Of a stretch of DNA of 62,000 bases, positions 49,143 to 59,220 are shown one piece after another. This DNA is from Cristatella mucedo. Taxonomy: Eukaryota > Bryozoa > Phylactolaemata > Cristatellidae. Each line of letters starts with the position of its first letter. Position 1 is the first letter of the stretch. The stretch spans positions 292,501 to 354,500 of the forward strand of contig WPIO01000182.1 in assembly GCA_009760855.2 (NCBI GenBank), written 5' to 3'. The position numbers and the translations under genes are program-made. Below the pieces are notes generated by a model, which was not told where the DNA came from, did not search any database, and worked only from the letters and a program-made list of their open reading frames with translations.

Positions 49143-49195
49143 ATGTCGTCTCCGAGTCCGGGAAAGCGTAGAATGGATACGGACATAGTGAAGCT
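49143..49195 (+). CDS. UBE2H: UBE2H exon 1
   Basis: Encodes residues 1-17 plus two bases of Leu18, from ATG 49143. The donor is CT|GTGAGT at 49196 (phase 2). The N-terminus is identical to vertebrate UBE2H over the first 14 residues. Confidence 0.93.
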
Positions 49196-52100
49196 GTGAG
49201 TGTCTCCGCTGCAGCCTTTGTTGACTACTCTCTCCTACTGACCGAAGCCCCCATCCACCCTTATTAGAATCACCATGCTGACACTTCCTCGTGAATTTTT
49301 TATAGAATGGAAAGCAAGCATCAAGTGACGATACTTGACAACATGAACGAGTTCGTTGTGAAATTTCACGGTCCACCTGGCAGTACGCCTAAAATTTATG
49401 CGCAATGGCCTGGTGCTGCAATTCGCCGCTGTCGGGTCGGTGCGGTCACCCATTTGTCGCCTCCATTTTTAGCTCCATACGAAGGTGGGTTGTGGAACGT
49501 GCGTGTCGATCTGCCCGACGCCTACCCTTTCAAAAGTCCATCAATAGGTAAGCTTCTCACATTTTCGTTGGGGGGGGGTAATCGAAGGAGTGGAGCGGTG
49601 AGCACACGTTGCTATTAGGTCGTCGTCGCCGAAGTTTCACGCGACGAGCTTGATGTCGAGGCGTGGTGTGGTGCGATCGTCCAATCGAGTAGTACTTGTC
49701 CTTCGGGAGTGCCGAACATTTAAACTCGATGAGCTCAGCACGAGGGCACTCAGACGCTCTCCTCGCCTCTGTTCTTGCCGCTCCTCCAAGCTCCCAGAGA
49801 GTGCGGGAGGAAGCTCCGACATCTTATGAGAGCATGCATTTTATTTATTTAGAAAGCTCAGGCTTTTGCTACAGAGCCGCCTTTATTGCGCGATTGCCCA
49901 CCAGACATGAGCCTGATTTGTATGCATCGATGTTTCTGCGTTGTTTCTATGGCCGAGGCCTGACTGAAATCATTTAGCAGCTGGACCTTTACGTGCATCG
50001 CCCGACATGCTCCCCTTTCTTTCATACGCCGAGGTAAATACAAGATGACGGGAGAGAAGAGCTATTGTTGCTTGCTCCCTCAATTTTAAGCCATTTACAA
50101 TCCTCTCGAAGCAGTCTTTCGAACACGACCAAATACTCTCACGATTATGCGCTTTCAACTCCTGTTATCAAATTCTGCACGTTACCATATGGTCATTCAA
50201 GGAATCACAAGTGCTCCACCCAAAGTGAGCCAGACCGGCAAGCATCTTCTTAAGCGATCCAAGCTCAGTACCTTTGCCCAGCGATCATCCTGATGATGCT
50301 CTAAAAGCGTTTTTCTAGCCTTTTGTCAAGATAAATAACGTGAGACTATCTCCAAGGTAGCATAGCCACTGGATTCTCCTCCCTCAGCTCCTTGCCGTTT
50401 CTTTATGCAGGCTTTCAAGCCTTCTGCTACTAACCTGATCTCGTAGTTAACTCTATTTACTGAACTGCTTGCACTCAATTTCTACTGACCTAATAAGCTG
50501 CTTAGATTTACTGCTTCCCTACATAGTGGATATGGAAAATATGTCCTCAGCTTCAAGCACTAAGAAGTCGACACTGGACAAGAAAACCTGAGCAACATCT
50601 GTCGAGTCTTCCTGTTGTCTTTTCCTGTAAAAGACTGGAGCAAGTAGTGGCAGACCAGCCAGACACGTATTGGAAATTTAAACCCAGCAAGTAGTATGTT
50701 TCAGCGATCAGCCATTATTGTTGTAAGCATTGACGTCTTTCTCAAGACTGCTGACTTATGTAGGGTCTCTCTACTGGTTTTTCTGGGTCTCAGCAGTGTT
50801 TGATTCCATTGACCACCGAGTCCTTCATTTGCCCCTATCGTCTCTCTCTGGACATTAGTTGCACTGTGCACTAGAATGGTTTATGTCTACTTTACTTTCT
50901 TACTTTTCAGCATATGTGAAGTGAATAGTTAATAATTGGCTTTTCACGGGAATGCTATACAAGTGTCATTATTATTGTTATTATTATTATTGTTAATGTT
51001 AGCACTAATATCTTTTAAAATGTAAATGTATACTCTCCTTCTTGCCGATGTAATCCCCGAGCACAATCTAGGCTTACATTATTTATGGCAGATTGCTTAT
51101 AGCTTTACCTATGCTATGATCTCTCCCTGACTTCCAGCATACATATGTTTAAGCTTCCTCGTGCCCTCAGGTCCTCAATGGACAGTAAATTAGCTGTTCC
51201 ATTCCTATGCTTTAAGACCGTTGGCGACACAAGCTTTTGCTCTGCTGGTCTGAGGAATTCACGCCCACGTAGTACACAGTGACATCTACTCCTGCTGCCG
51301 AATGTGGCACATCCTTTCCAGCCATCCTGAGCAACTACTTCCATGCTACGCACTTTCACAACTACCCTGCTGACTCAGCCTTCTTTCTCACTCTCTTTGT
51401 GGGGTATGTTACTACTGCATGGTTACCGAAGGCAACTTACGAGTGTGAATGCACTATAGAAAGCTCTTCTGCATAACGCCCACGTAGCCTTTGTGACTTT
51501 GTGGAGTTGCAGATGCAGATACGTTTAATTACATTACATGTGTCTATGCAGAACGTTTTGCTGACATTGGCACAAATGGGAACAAACTTTCACAGAATGG
51601 ACAATAAAACCAACGTATGCCATGTTACTTAGAAATTGAATGCGTAACCCTCAAAATGAGCTTGGCCAGCATATCTTCTTCAGCCTCTGCGCTGAATATG
51701 GGTCCCATTTTGAATGAATGTCCACTAGATGACCAAATCAGCTCCGCAATCAACTTTGCCTACTTGCAGCTACATACAAAAGTTGGTACAAAACTGGGCA
51801 GCTGGCCTTTTCTGTAGTCAAATGTCGTAACTGCATTTTTACACCATATCTCACTGTCCTGCCCTGGCTCCCTATCAAGCAGGCAGATCGAGAAAGCGTT
51901 CCTCTTTCCCACATCAACTCTTTTCTCCTGCTTTGCCCTACCTATCTGGAATAGTTTGTAATCAGGCTTTGTATCGTACCACCAGCTCTTTTGACATAAG
52001 TTCTTTGCCGATGCCTCTAGCCAACCTCAAATCCTACGGACACCGTGCCTCCAGTTCGTATTGTCGTCATTTCATATTTAAGAAGTTGCTAAAATCCACC

Positions 52101-54344
52101 TGTTCTCATAGCATTTGCTCCGTGGTGTTTGTGTGCTTATTTGTGCTGACAATGTGCACGGTATGTGTGATTATATGTGCTGACAATGTGCATCCAATCG
52201 ACGACGTGCTTCCTTTCTAGCTCGTGTAAGGTACCTAGACAGAGATATACAGCTGTACTCGTAGGGTGCAATACAACTGTTTTAGATTAGATTTATATTA
52301 TCATCGTGTTCCTTGCTTTTTACCGTAGCCCTATTCTCTCTGAAAATTGTCCCAAAAAAAGCCTGCCGGTAAGTTCTTCTAAGGGACACAGTTGTGCCAT
52401 GATACCATATTTGCATGCTGACCCTGTGCAAGTCACTTCTAACCATGTTATGCTTGTTGAAATTGTTCATGCTACCACTAACTATATATATAAAAATAAT
52501 AATAATATACTTGATAAAGCTCCCTCTGAGAACTTTTTTTTGTAGGTGCTTTACATTTTATGATCAAGCTTCCTTTACAGGAAATGTAAAGTGCTCAGAA
52601 AGAGATTCGGTCCTTTGTGGGCGCTATGCAAATGTATTATTATTATTGTTATTAGTATTAACCTCGTCAACTGACGTTGTGGCACACAGCGCAACATTGG
52701 AGTACTACGTTCCTTGAATGGATTACTATAAAATTACTCGGTAATTTTATAAGGAGCTGTTGGAGTTGTGCTGTGCAAATGCTGCATCGCTTGATTACGT
52801 CAATGGTGCAGATCGGTAGCTGGTCTGGCATGCCTGACTATTGAAGTTGGCTGCCTTTTAATTAGGACTGCCAATGTTTGCCAAATTGATACACACTATG
52901 AAGTTAGCAGCTATTCATGGACGAGCTGGCAGTTGATGTGGTTACGCATGCTTAAGTGTGGTTACCTACGCTGGACCTTCGTAACTGCTTTGTTAAAGAC
53001 TAGAGACTAGGGAGTATTAAGCATTTACCGACCAATATCCCATGTTGCTCTTAATAATGATAATATCGAGACATTGGTGTAGGCCCCCCCAGATAGGTCA
53101 ATCTCACTCTTGGCACTTAGCATGTGCAAGAAAAGAGGTACAGGATTGATTAGTGGTGGCATGCACACAGTGTTAGCATTTTTAGAATTGTGGAGGCTGC
53201 CATCGGAGGCTATCTATTCGTGCATGGAGCCAGCCAAGGAAGCCTAGCTGAGGTTGGTGGGGTGACTAGCAGCACCCTTACAGCTGCTGTGCCTTGCAGC
53301 CGCTGTGTGCTGCCTCTTTATTACAGATTATTAGGAGATAAATGGCCAATGGCTAGCCTATGAAGGAGGGTACAGACAAGATAAGCTCCATCTCAAACGT
53401 GGCAAGGCTGCCATAAGACCGCTCGAACGTTGCACTCGGCATTAGTAAAGCCGCTTTGTAAGGCTGAGGTTGTTTTTGGGGGTCCATGTGATTCGTCCTT
53501 TGTGTACTTATGCGTGCTGACACTGTGCATGCTGCCACTAACCATATTTAAATGCTGACCTTGTGCACCTCTAACTGTGCGTTGTGCTTGTTGACATTGA
53601 GCATGCTACCATTATAACCATTCGATTATATAGCCTCCTTTACAGCTAATGTAAAGTGCCGAGAAAGAGGTCGAGTTCTCTGAGGGCGCTGTACAAGCGT
53701 ATTATTATTATGCAGGCTGAAACATCAAAGTTGCAAGGAAATGCCTAGTGCATCCCCCCACTCCCTCACCCTTCCCGTCCTGCTGTTGAATTCTTGTTCG
53801 ATCCTGCCGTCTTGTTCAATGTCAGCTCGGCTTCACCTAAAGGCCATCCTTTGTTCGTTAGGATTCATGAACAAGATTTACCATCCGAACATTGACGAGG
53901 CGTAAGTATGGCTTTGCAGCTGCCGTGCGTGGTATCGAAAAACCTAGGGCTGAGCTGGGCGGAAAGCTGTGCAGCCGCGGTTGTTACAGCTGCTACACTT
54001 GCTTCTTCTTCTGCCTTCGCGTCCGTGCACCGCTCGTACCGCCGGCCCGTCGCCGTGGCTCTCGGGCAACGGCCGTTTGACCGACGACTGCTTCAATCCT
54101 TCCCAGGAGTCGCTCTAGCTGAACGACATACGTACTTCAGCACGCAGCGGACACAAGGGTGCAGCAAGCTTGTGCGCTGCTTTCTAGCTGGGGCACTAGC
54201 TGCAGTGCTAAAAGATCACACCGCATTCTTTCTCGAAAAATGTACACACTCAACCAGGTGTGAACCCTGCATGACATTGCATGCGTCAACGGTAGGCCAC
54301 CCGATGGAGTAGGCTCCCCTGTGCTGAGGTAGACTTCCCTGTGC

Positions 54345-54391
<47 letters not shown>

Positions 54392-57300
54392 TGTGTGTGT
54401 GTGTGCGTGCGTGTGTGTGTGTGTGTGTGTGTGTACGCAGCTACTGAACCCTGCCTCCCGTATCCTTTTCTCTGCAGTGGCACATCCTCTTTGCATCACC
54501 CGGTGATCCTTCATTGTCCCTTGATATCTCGTTGCGCCCATTGTTTACTCCCATTCAGACTGTAAGAGCAGTCGCACAACGAGAACGGCTACATTGACGT
54601 AGATGCACAGAATGAAGGCAGTACACGAGGAACCCGGCGTTCCCGTCGGCCTTGGTCGGTAGCCGTAGGTGCAGCTCAACACGAGGAGCCATTGTCGAGC
54701 AGGACCACATAATCACATTGTCGAGCAGGACCACATCGTGGGCTCGAGCCCGGAGGCATATGTGAAACGCCTGAATTGAGATTAGGTTTTCTTAGGGTGT
54801 TATGCAAATGAACTATATTTTTCCACCATTTCCTATTAAATCGCAGTGCCGTTGGTCGTTAGTACTACCTGAGAGTGTTGAGAGAATGGAGGGAAAAATA
54901 AATGTGGCAAACGATAATTCTTGCAGTTGTGGCAGTATGTTGCATTCAGCCTCAGTCGTTGGGTCTGTTTTACTGTGCATTATTATGTGCAGCCGCCTGC
55001 TGTTGATTCTCACTCTTAGATTGGTCGTCGTGTGCACGAGGTCAGCAGGTTGGCCGTTTCTTCTCAGAAATGCCTGCTCGGCTGCTTCCGTACACTGTTC
55101 AGTTCTAATTTGGCTGCAGATCGGGGACCGTGTGCCTCAACGTGATCAACCAGACGTGGACTGCTCTGTACGGTGAGTAGACACAGTGCTCATCGTTATG
55201 GCTGATCGTGGTGCGCTCATTCTTGCACCCGTGGCTGGTCTTACCCCTCCCAATGCCATTGGGCTGGGCAGCAGAGATGTGCATGGCTAGGCGAATTGAG
55301 TGGCTACCATTGTAGACTAACTAGTTGCAGAATCGTTACCGTGTCAGCATCTTGAACACAAGTATCGTGTGCATATACCAGCGTGCACTGCGAATTTTCT
55401 ATGGTAGAGCATTTGTTTGCTCAGCTGGCTCAAGTAACACAAATATGACGTATTCCCTGAATTCGAGTTGCATTTCAGATGTTTTTCAGTGTGCTGCTGT
55501 GTAATAAGGTGGCAGGAAAGCACGAGAAGAAAATAGCACCAAGCTGTGCTTTATGGTTCAATATAGCGGCAGTGGTATCCGATTATATTTGCATATCAGA
55601 GCATATTATTGCGATAGTAAGCATACGATCTTACCCTTTACCACACTCAGCTGGTGTACATCTACAAGTTTTTAGGGTCAGTTGATCTGGCTTCTCATTG
55701 CTTCAACCACGCAGATCGATTTCCAGTCACGGGTAAAGAAGAAAAAATGTGAAGGCCCGAGAAGCTATCTCAAACCTGGAATTTATCCCCTAGATTAATA
55801 ATCATTCGTATAGCGAGAGCCGACGTAACCATCGCCGTGCCATCGTGACAACATTGATATTTTTATGGCGTTACAATGGCTGCAATGTCGAGCAAGTGAC
55901 GTCTTTTGAGAGTCAAGGTTGACAGTCAGTCTGTGCTTGATGGTAATCTAGAACAATCGAAAGATGCAATGCTATGAACTGTGAAAATCTATCAAGCCTC
56001 TCAAAAAAGATGTGGAACACTTTGCTAACGACTGGATCAACCTAAAAGAAATTACGACTTAATGGTGAAGTATGGTAACATAATATCAAGTTCAAGGTTG
56101 CTTGAGGATATATATTGTAATACTTTCCAAACTGAAATAATGAGCATGAAATAAAAATGAGCTTTTGCAGTGATGCATGAAATTTCACGTTGATCTGCAT
56201 AGTATTGGCCGTAGAGTTATGGAATTTACAAGGCAAAACAAAGCAACACGATAAATGACGCTGTTTAGAAGTCACAGGCTCAAGAGGCTGCGAACATGTT
56301 CATTTTGCCTATGCTAACAAGCTTGGGGCACAAGTCGCATATGATGCAAAGATCGGTAAATTCGTTATTTGGAATATTATTGTTTCTGGTTTACTCTTAG
56401 GTTAGACATGGTTTGCATCGTTTTTAATGCTTACCTTTAGAATGGAAATCATCAATACTTTAGATTCCATGTTTAACATGTTTGTCTTTTGAAAAGCACC
56501 CTTAAAAATTACCTTTGACTTCGACCAATTTCACTATAGTAACATAATCTTTATCCTTAAGCTGAAATGCAGTTACTACTAGTTTAGTATGCTCGAAAAT
56601 ACTGTCTTGACACGAATGCCGCTCTGCTGACTCTGAGATTGAAGCCGGTGCGTGGTTGGATTATTTATTTACAGGTGAGTATTTCTGTCGTCGCCACTTG
56701 AAGTGTACGGCTAGTGAGGTCGTGCCATACGCCTGACCTGCCCTAAGCTAGGCCAGTGCTTTGGCAATCAACGGCTGCGACCCATTGTGAGCCAGTGTCC
56801 TCTGTAGGCATGCATGTGGCTCATTTTTCATGGCTAATTTCTGTTATGCCTTATTTTATTTGAGCTGCACTAGCCGTGCAGATTCGTGCCGCAGTCTCTG
56901 CCAATTCCCTTCAGTTGCCCGCAGCTTTGCTCTGTGCACGCGTCTGCACGACATGCCCTGCACCGTTTTGAGGGAACTGCAGCCATAATCGTGAGTAGTT
57001 TTCCGATGGCTTGCAAGATGATGGACGCACCACGTGGTGTGTTATCTCTTTGCAGCTGCATGCGGCATTGCTTATCATTGCCTCCCCCGGCGGCTTGCCC
57101 CTAGAGAGATGCACTGAGCTGACCTCATTTGCCCCGTGCTGAACCATCAGGCGCTGTCCCAGCTCCAGTGCTAGTTACATCAGACAGGGTCATCGTCGCC
57201 TAGCCTGTGTGCACAAATGTCCTCATCCTTGAAGAGGCTAGGCACTTTAGCGCCAGGCAGCCGCGGCTGCACACGATGCAAGCCACGATTGATGTGTCTG

Positions 57301-58648
57301 GCTCCTACTCCTCCCCACCTCTGGTGCCCTGTGGTCGGTCGACTGCAGTGCAGGTCATGCGAGTTTGCCAGGGCGCTGTTGAGGCTGAGCCATGCACGGC
57401 GAGAGGTCCCTACGATGCAGCATCTGCTTTTATATTGACTGAATCCTAGCGTCCGCCGCTCTACTGTCCCGTGCCACTCGTTTAGCGCCGATAACTCGTT
57501 TAGCGAGAACGTCGGCACGTCGCCACGAGCAGCCATTTCGAGCAGCACTCGCTTTTGCCTCGCTGTCGAGGCTGCAGGTTGCTCGACGCAGCGACATTCA
57601 GGGGCACATTCTGCAGAAGCTGCTTCGGCCGGCCTGCGAAACGTGTGCATGGACACGCGAGCAGCATCATAGTTGGGAGGCCCGCGCCGTTGGCACGGCG
57701 CCGGTAGGAAGGGCGGTCGCCGGTAGGAAGGGCGCTCACCTGGGTCGCTCACCTGGCTGGCTACTTTCGTCGTGGCTAACGGCCTCCGCCGTCGCCTTCG
57801 ACGTTGTTGCAGATCTGACCAACGTCTTCGAGTCGTTCCTGCCTCAGCTGCTCACCTACCCTAATCCATCGGATCCTCTCAACAGCGATGCAGCCGCCCT
57901 GCTGCTGCACAAGCCGGAGGAGTACAAGAAAAAAGTCCAAGGTATCTAGCACCCAGGGTGCGCTCGCCCCCTCCTTCACCGCTCCTCTGTGCGCCACTTT
58001 GCAGGCAGCTCCGGCTCGGAGCTCGTCGGCAGGTCAGCTCACCGCGGCTTCTGGCTAGTGAGTGGAAGTGAGCGGGCTGCGTGAAGCGCAATGTTTCAGC
58101 AGGTCCAGCAGCAGCAAGCGGCATCATTAGTTAAGACACTGCATTTACTTGCACTCTTGCACGGCCGTCACGCCCCGTGGTATGAGCCGTCACGCCCCGT
58201 GGTAAGAGTGGACGTGCCCATACTAGCGCAAGCGCAATACCAATGCAAGTCTAGCAATGCTCGATTGCAGTCGATAGCTGCTAATTGTCACAGCACACAG
58301 GCAGCAGCTGAGCTCTATCAGAGCATGCAGCTGATCGTAGAGGATGACAGAGACGGAGTGCGCGCGCATTGAGCGCCCTGCAACTCCCTTCACCAGAGCT
58401 CGTGCGCAGGCGCGCTTCTTCTGGGCCCTCTCTTCCCGAATCGCTGCTGCTGCTGAGCCGTTGCCACCATTCTGTCAGAGTACGTCAAGAAGTACGCCAC
58501 CGAGGAGGCGATAGGCCAGCAGCTGAAGCAGGCCACGCGCGGGCTGGACGGCAACGGCGCTGCCGCCGGAGGCGATCACGAGAGCGACACGGAGGAGAGC
58601 TCGATGAGCGACTACTCCGAGGACGAGGTCGGCGACATGGAATTGTGA
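49143..58648 (+). CDS. UBE2H: UBE2H, ubiquitin-conjugating enzyme E2 H (whole gene, 7 exons)
   Basis: E2 enzyme that accepts ubiquitin on a catalytic cysteine and transfers it with an E3; the family (yeast Ubc8) works with the GID/CTLH ligase. Exons: 49143-49195, 49306-49382, 49473-49547, 53862-53901, 55120-55172, 57813-57941, 58479-58648. They join to 198 aa (human 183). The protein begins [14 protein letters not shown] as in human. It carries the HPN motif at 76-78, the active-site Cys87 in [13 protein letters not shown], and the acidic tail [11 protein letters not shown]...DMEL. Every junction has GT-AG ends and restores the family frame. The extra residues lie in the Gly/Ala-rich linker before the acidic tail (about 160-178). 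Only introns 1, 2 and 6 are short; introns 3-5 carry repeats. Confidence 0.95.
49306..49382 (+). CDS. UBE2H: UBE2H exon 2
   Basis: Encodes residues 18-43 plus one base ([11 protein letters not shown] through [10 protein letters not shown]). The acceptor is TTTTTATAG and the donor is GGCA|GTACGC at 49383. The donor is set by the family motif GTPYEGG across the junction; reading straight on would interrupt that motif. Confidence 0.88.
49383..49472 (+). other. UBE2H intron 2: 90 nt, in frame, stop-free
   Basis: This GT-AG intron is exactly 90 nt (30 codons) and has no stop in the UBE2H frame. Exons 2-3 plus this intron therefore stay open. Splicing it restores the invariant GTPYEGG; retaining it would insert 30 residues into a beta-hairpin loop. 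Confidence 0.8.
49473..49547 (+). CDS. UBE2H: UBE2H exon 3
   Basis: Encodes [10 protein letters not shown] through FKSPSIG, part of the E2 beta-sheet. The acceptor is CCATTTTTAG and the donor is ATAG|GTAAGC (phase 1). Confidence 0.92.
   Translation, partial: LHTKVGCGTCVSICPTPTLSKVHQ
49548..50415 (+). other. UBE2H intron 3, first part
   Basis: Intronic sequence with a poly-G run (about 49571-49578) and no recognised element. Confidence 0.5.
50420..50995 (+). mobile_element. LINE relic in UBE2H intron 3
   Basis: Fragments read [17 protein letters not shown] and [20 protein letters not shown] at about 50790-50840, equivalent to LSAAFDTIDHxIL of L2-like RT. It ends with a SINE-A/LINE-like tail and (ATT)n at 50965-50995. 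Confidence 0.7.
51060..51545 (+). mobile_element. LINE family-2 C-terminus and 3' end in UBE2H intron 3
   Basis: [20 protein letters not shown] then [16 protein letters not shown], then CTATAGAAAGCTCTTCTGCA and ACTTTGTGGAGTTGCAGATG, with a TTACATTACATG tail. It is the best copy of this family in the window and is frameshifted. Confidence 0.75.
51600..52290 (+). mobile_element. L2-like LINE C-terminal relic in UBE2H intron 3
   Basis: [20 protein letters not shown], then broken equivalents of [11 protein letters not shown] and [14 protein letters not shown]. The 3' UTR reaches about 52290. Confidence 0.75.
52385..52665 (+). mobile_element. L2-like LINE 3' UTR split by an inverted tail copy
   Basis: LINE 3' UTR (CATGCTGACCCTGTGCAAGT) runs to 52490, is interrupted by a minus-strand tail (52498-52556, TACTTGATAAAGCTCCCTC) and resumes at 52557 to its own tail, GTAAAGTGCTCAGAAAGAG then GGGCGCTATGCAAATG and (ATT)n. 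Confidence 0.8.
52666..53050 (+). other. UBE2H intron 3, no feature recognised
   Basis: Includes a small inverted repeat AAATTACTCGGTAATTTTAT near 52730. Nothing else is recognised. Confidence 0.45.
53055..53190 (-). mobile_element. L2-like LINE 3' tail fragment, diverged
   Basis: CCCAGATAGGTCAATCTCAC then TCTTGGCACTTAGCATGTGC, reverse complement of tail and 3' UTR. Confidence 0.6.
53485..53712 (+). mobile_element. L2-like LINE 3' UTR and tail
   Basis: ATGCGTGCTGACACTGTGCA, AATGTAAAGTGCCGAGAAAG, GTCGAGTTCTCTGAGGGCGC then (ATT)n. It ends 150 bp before UBE2H exon 4. Confidence 0.85.
53862..53901 (+). CDS. UBE2H: UBE2H exon 4
   Basis: A 40-nt micro-exon encoding [14 protein letters not shown], including the HPN motif that sits next to the active site. 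It has acceptor TTCGTTAG and donor GGC|GTAAGT. Confidence 0.93.
54346..54436. repeat. (TG)n microsatellite in UBE2H intron 4
   Basis: TG runs with CG interruptions. Confidence 0.95.
54690..54830 (+). mobile_element. 5'-truncated SINE family A after a direct repeat
   Basis: A 20-bp phrase (CATTGTCGAGCAGGACCACA) occurs twice at about 54690 and 54716. The second copy runs into CGTGGGCTCGAGCCCGGAGG (B box) and the tail GAATTGAGATTAGGTTTTCT. The tRNA-like A-box half is missing. Confidence 0.8.
55120..55172 (+). CDS. UBE2H: UBE2H exon 5 (active-site cysteine)
   Basis: Encodes [17 protein letters not shown]. Cys87 accepts ubiquitin. It has acceptor TTGGCTGCAG and donor TACG|GTGAGT. Confidence 0.94.
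55173..57812 (+). other. UBE2H intron 5
   Basis: It contains AT-rich unique sequence (55300-56560) and GC-richer sequence near exon 6, with short tandem duplications: CGGTAGGAAGGGCGGTCGC-like at 57703-57735 and GGTCGCTCACCTGG at about 57735-57760. No other gene is recognised. Confidence 0.6.
57813..57941 (+). CDS. UBE2H: UBE2H exon 6
   Basis: Encodes [14 protein letters not shown] through EEYKKKVQ, the C-terminal helices of the UBC fold. It has acceptor CGTTGTTGCAG and donor CAAG|GTATCT. Confidence 0.94.
57942..58478 (+). other. UBE2H intron 6
   Basis: It contains two tandem copies of GCCGTCACGCCCCGTGGTA at about 58164 and 58187. Nothing else is recognised. Confidence 0.7.
58479..58648 (+). 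CDS. UBE2H: UBE2H exon 7 and stop
   Basis: Encodes [18 protein letters not shown], then a Gly/Ala-rich linker longer than in human, then the conserved acidic Ser-rich tail ending DMEL. TGA is at 58646-58648. The acidic tail is a hallmark of UBE2H/Ubc8. Confidence 0.94.
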
Positions 58649-58658
58649 TTCGCGGCCA

Positions 58659-58694
58659 CCATTCGTTCGCAGCCACGTGGCTGCGAACGAATGG
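58659..58694. repeat. perfect 36-bp palindrome in the UBE2H 3' UTR
   Basis: Two 18-bp arms with no spacer, centred on CACGTG, starting 11 bp after the stop codon. In RNA it could fold into a stem with a minimal loop, or pair between molecules. Confidence 0.9.
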
Positions 58695-58899
58695 CTTGCG
58701 AGCCCAACCCTCGAGCCCAACCGGGAGAACCGGCGCACACACGCACGCCGGCAACAGCAAACTTGGCGGCGGGCGGGATGCTCTCGCTCGCCGAGTCAGG
58801 ACGCGCGGGAACCGCAGAAGCTCCAAGGACGCTGCTCCTCCTCCTCCTCGGGTGACGGTCGGTTGCCAGGCCTTTGCAAAGGATGCTCGGAGCAGAGCA

Positions 58900-58960
58900 G
58901 CGCCCGATCAGCGGCAGCCTCGGCTGCTTCCAGCAGCCGAGGCTGCCGCTGATCGGGCGC
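58900..58960. repeat. 28-bp perfect inverted repeat with 5-nt loop in the UBE2H 3' UTR
   Basis: Arms 58900-58927 and 58933-58960 are exact reverse complements around the loop TTCCA. The stem is GC-rich and would be a very stable RNA hairpin. Confidence 0.92.
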
Positions 58961-59214
58961 CAGGTGCGAGCGCTCTCTCTCTAGCGTAATCTCGGATGCG
59001 CCAGACATTTATTTTGTCGAGATGCCGCAGGCTTACGCCCTTCTGATGTGATGCCGTGCGTGGGCCACCTACTGCATGCGCCTGCCGCCTCAGCAGATGA
59101 GGCGGCGGCAGAGGAGGCAGCCGGCCTGAAAGCGCTCGCTGCTTCCGGTCTCTCACGGTTTGCATGCTCGCCCATCGCTAGCAGCCGGGTACAGTGTTTT
59201 TTGTACCCTAATGG

Positions 59215-59220
59215 AATAAA
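59215..59220 (+). promoter_or_regulatory. polyadenylation signal of UBE2H
   Basis: A canonical AATAAA 567 bp after the stop codon is the first good signal downstream. It implies a 3' UTR of about 590 nt that includes the palindrome and hairpin described below. Confidence 0.55.

Noticed and set aside
49307-49618. Single-exon 103-aa UBE2H fragment
   Set aside because: It reads through intron 2 and into intron 3. The family motif GTPYEGG and GT-AG ends show two exons separated by a 90-nt intron.
58369-58989. 206-codon frame overlapping UBE2H exon 7
   Set aside because: Different frame from the conserved UBE2H tail; it passes through the 3' UTR palindrome and is a GC-rich shadow.
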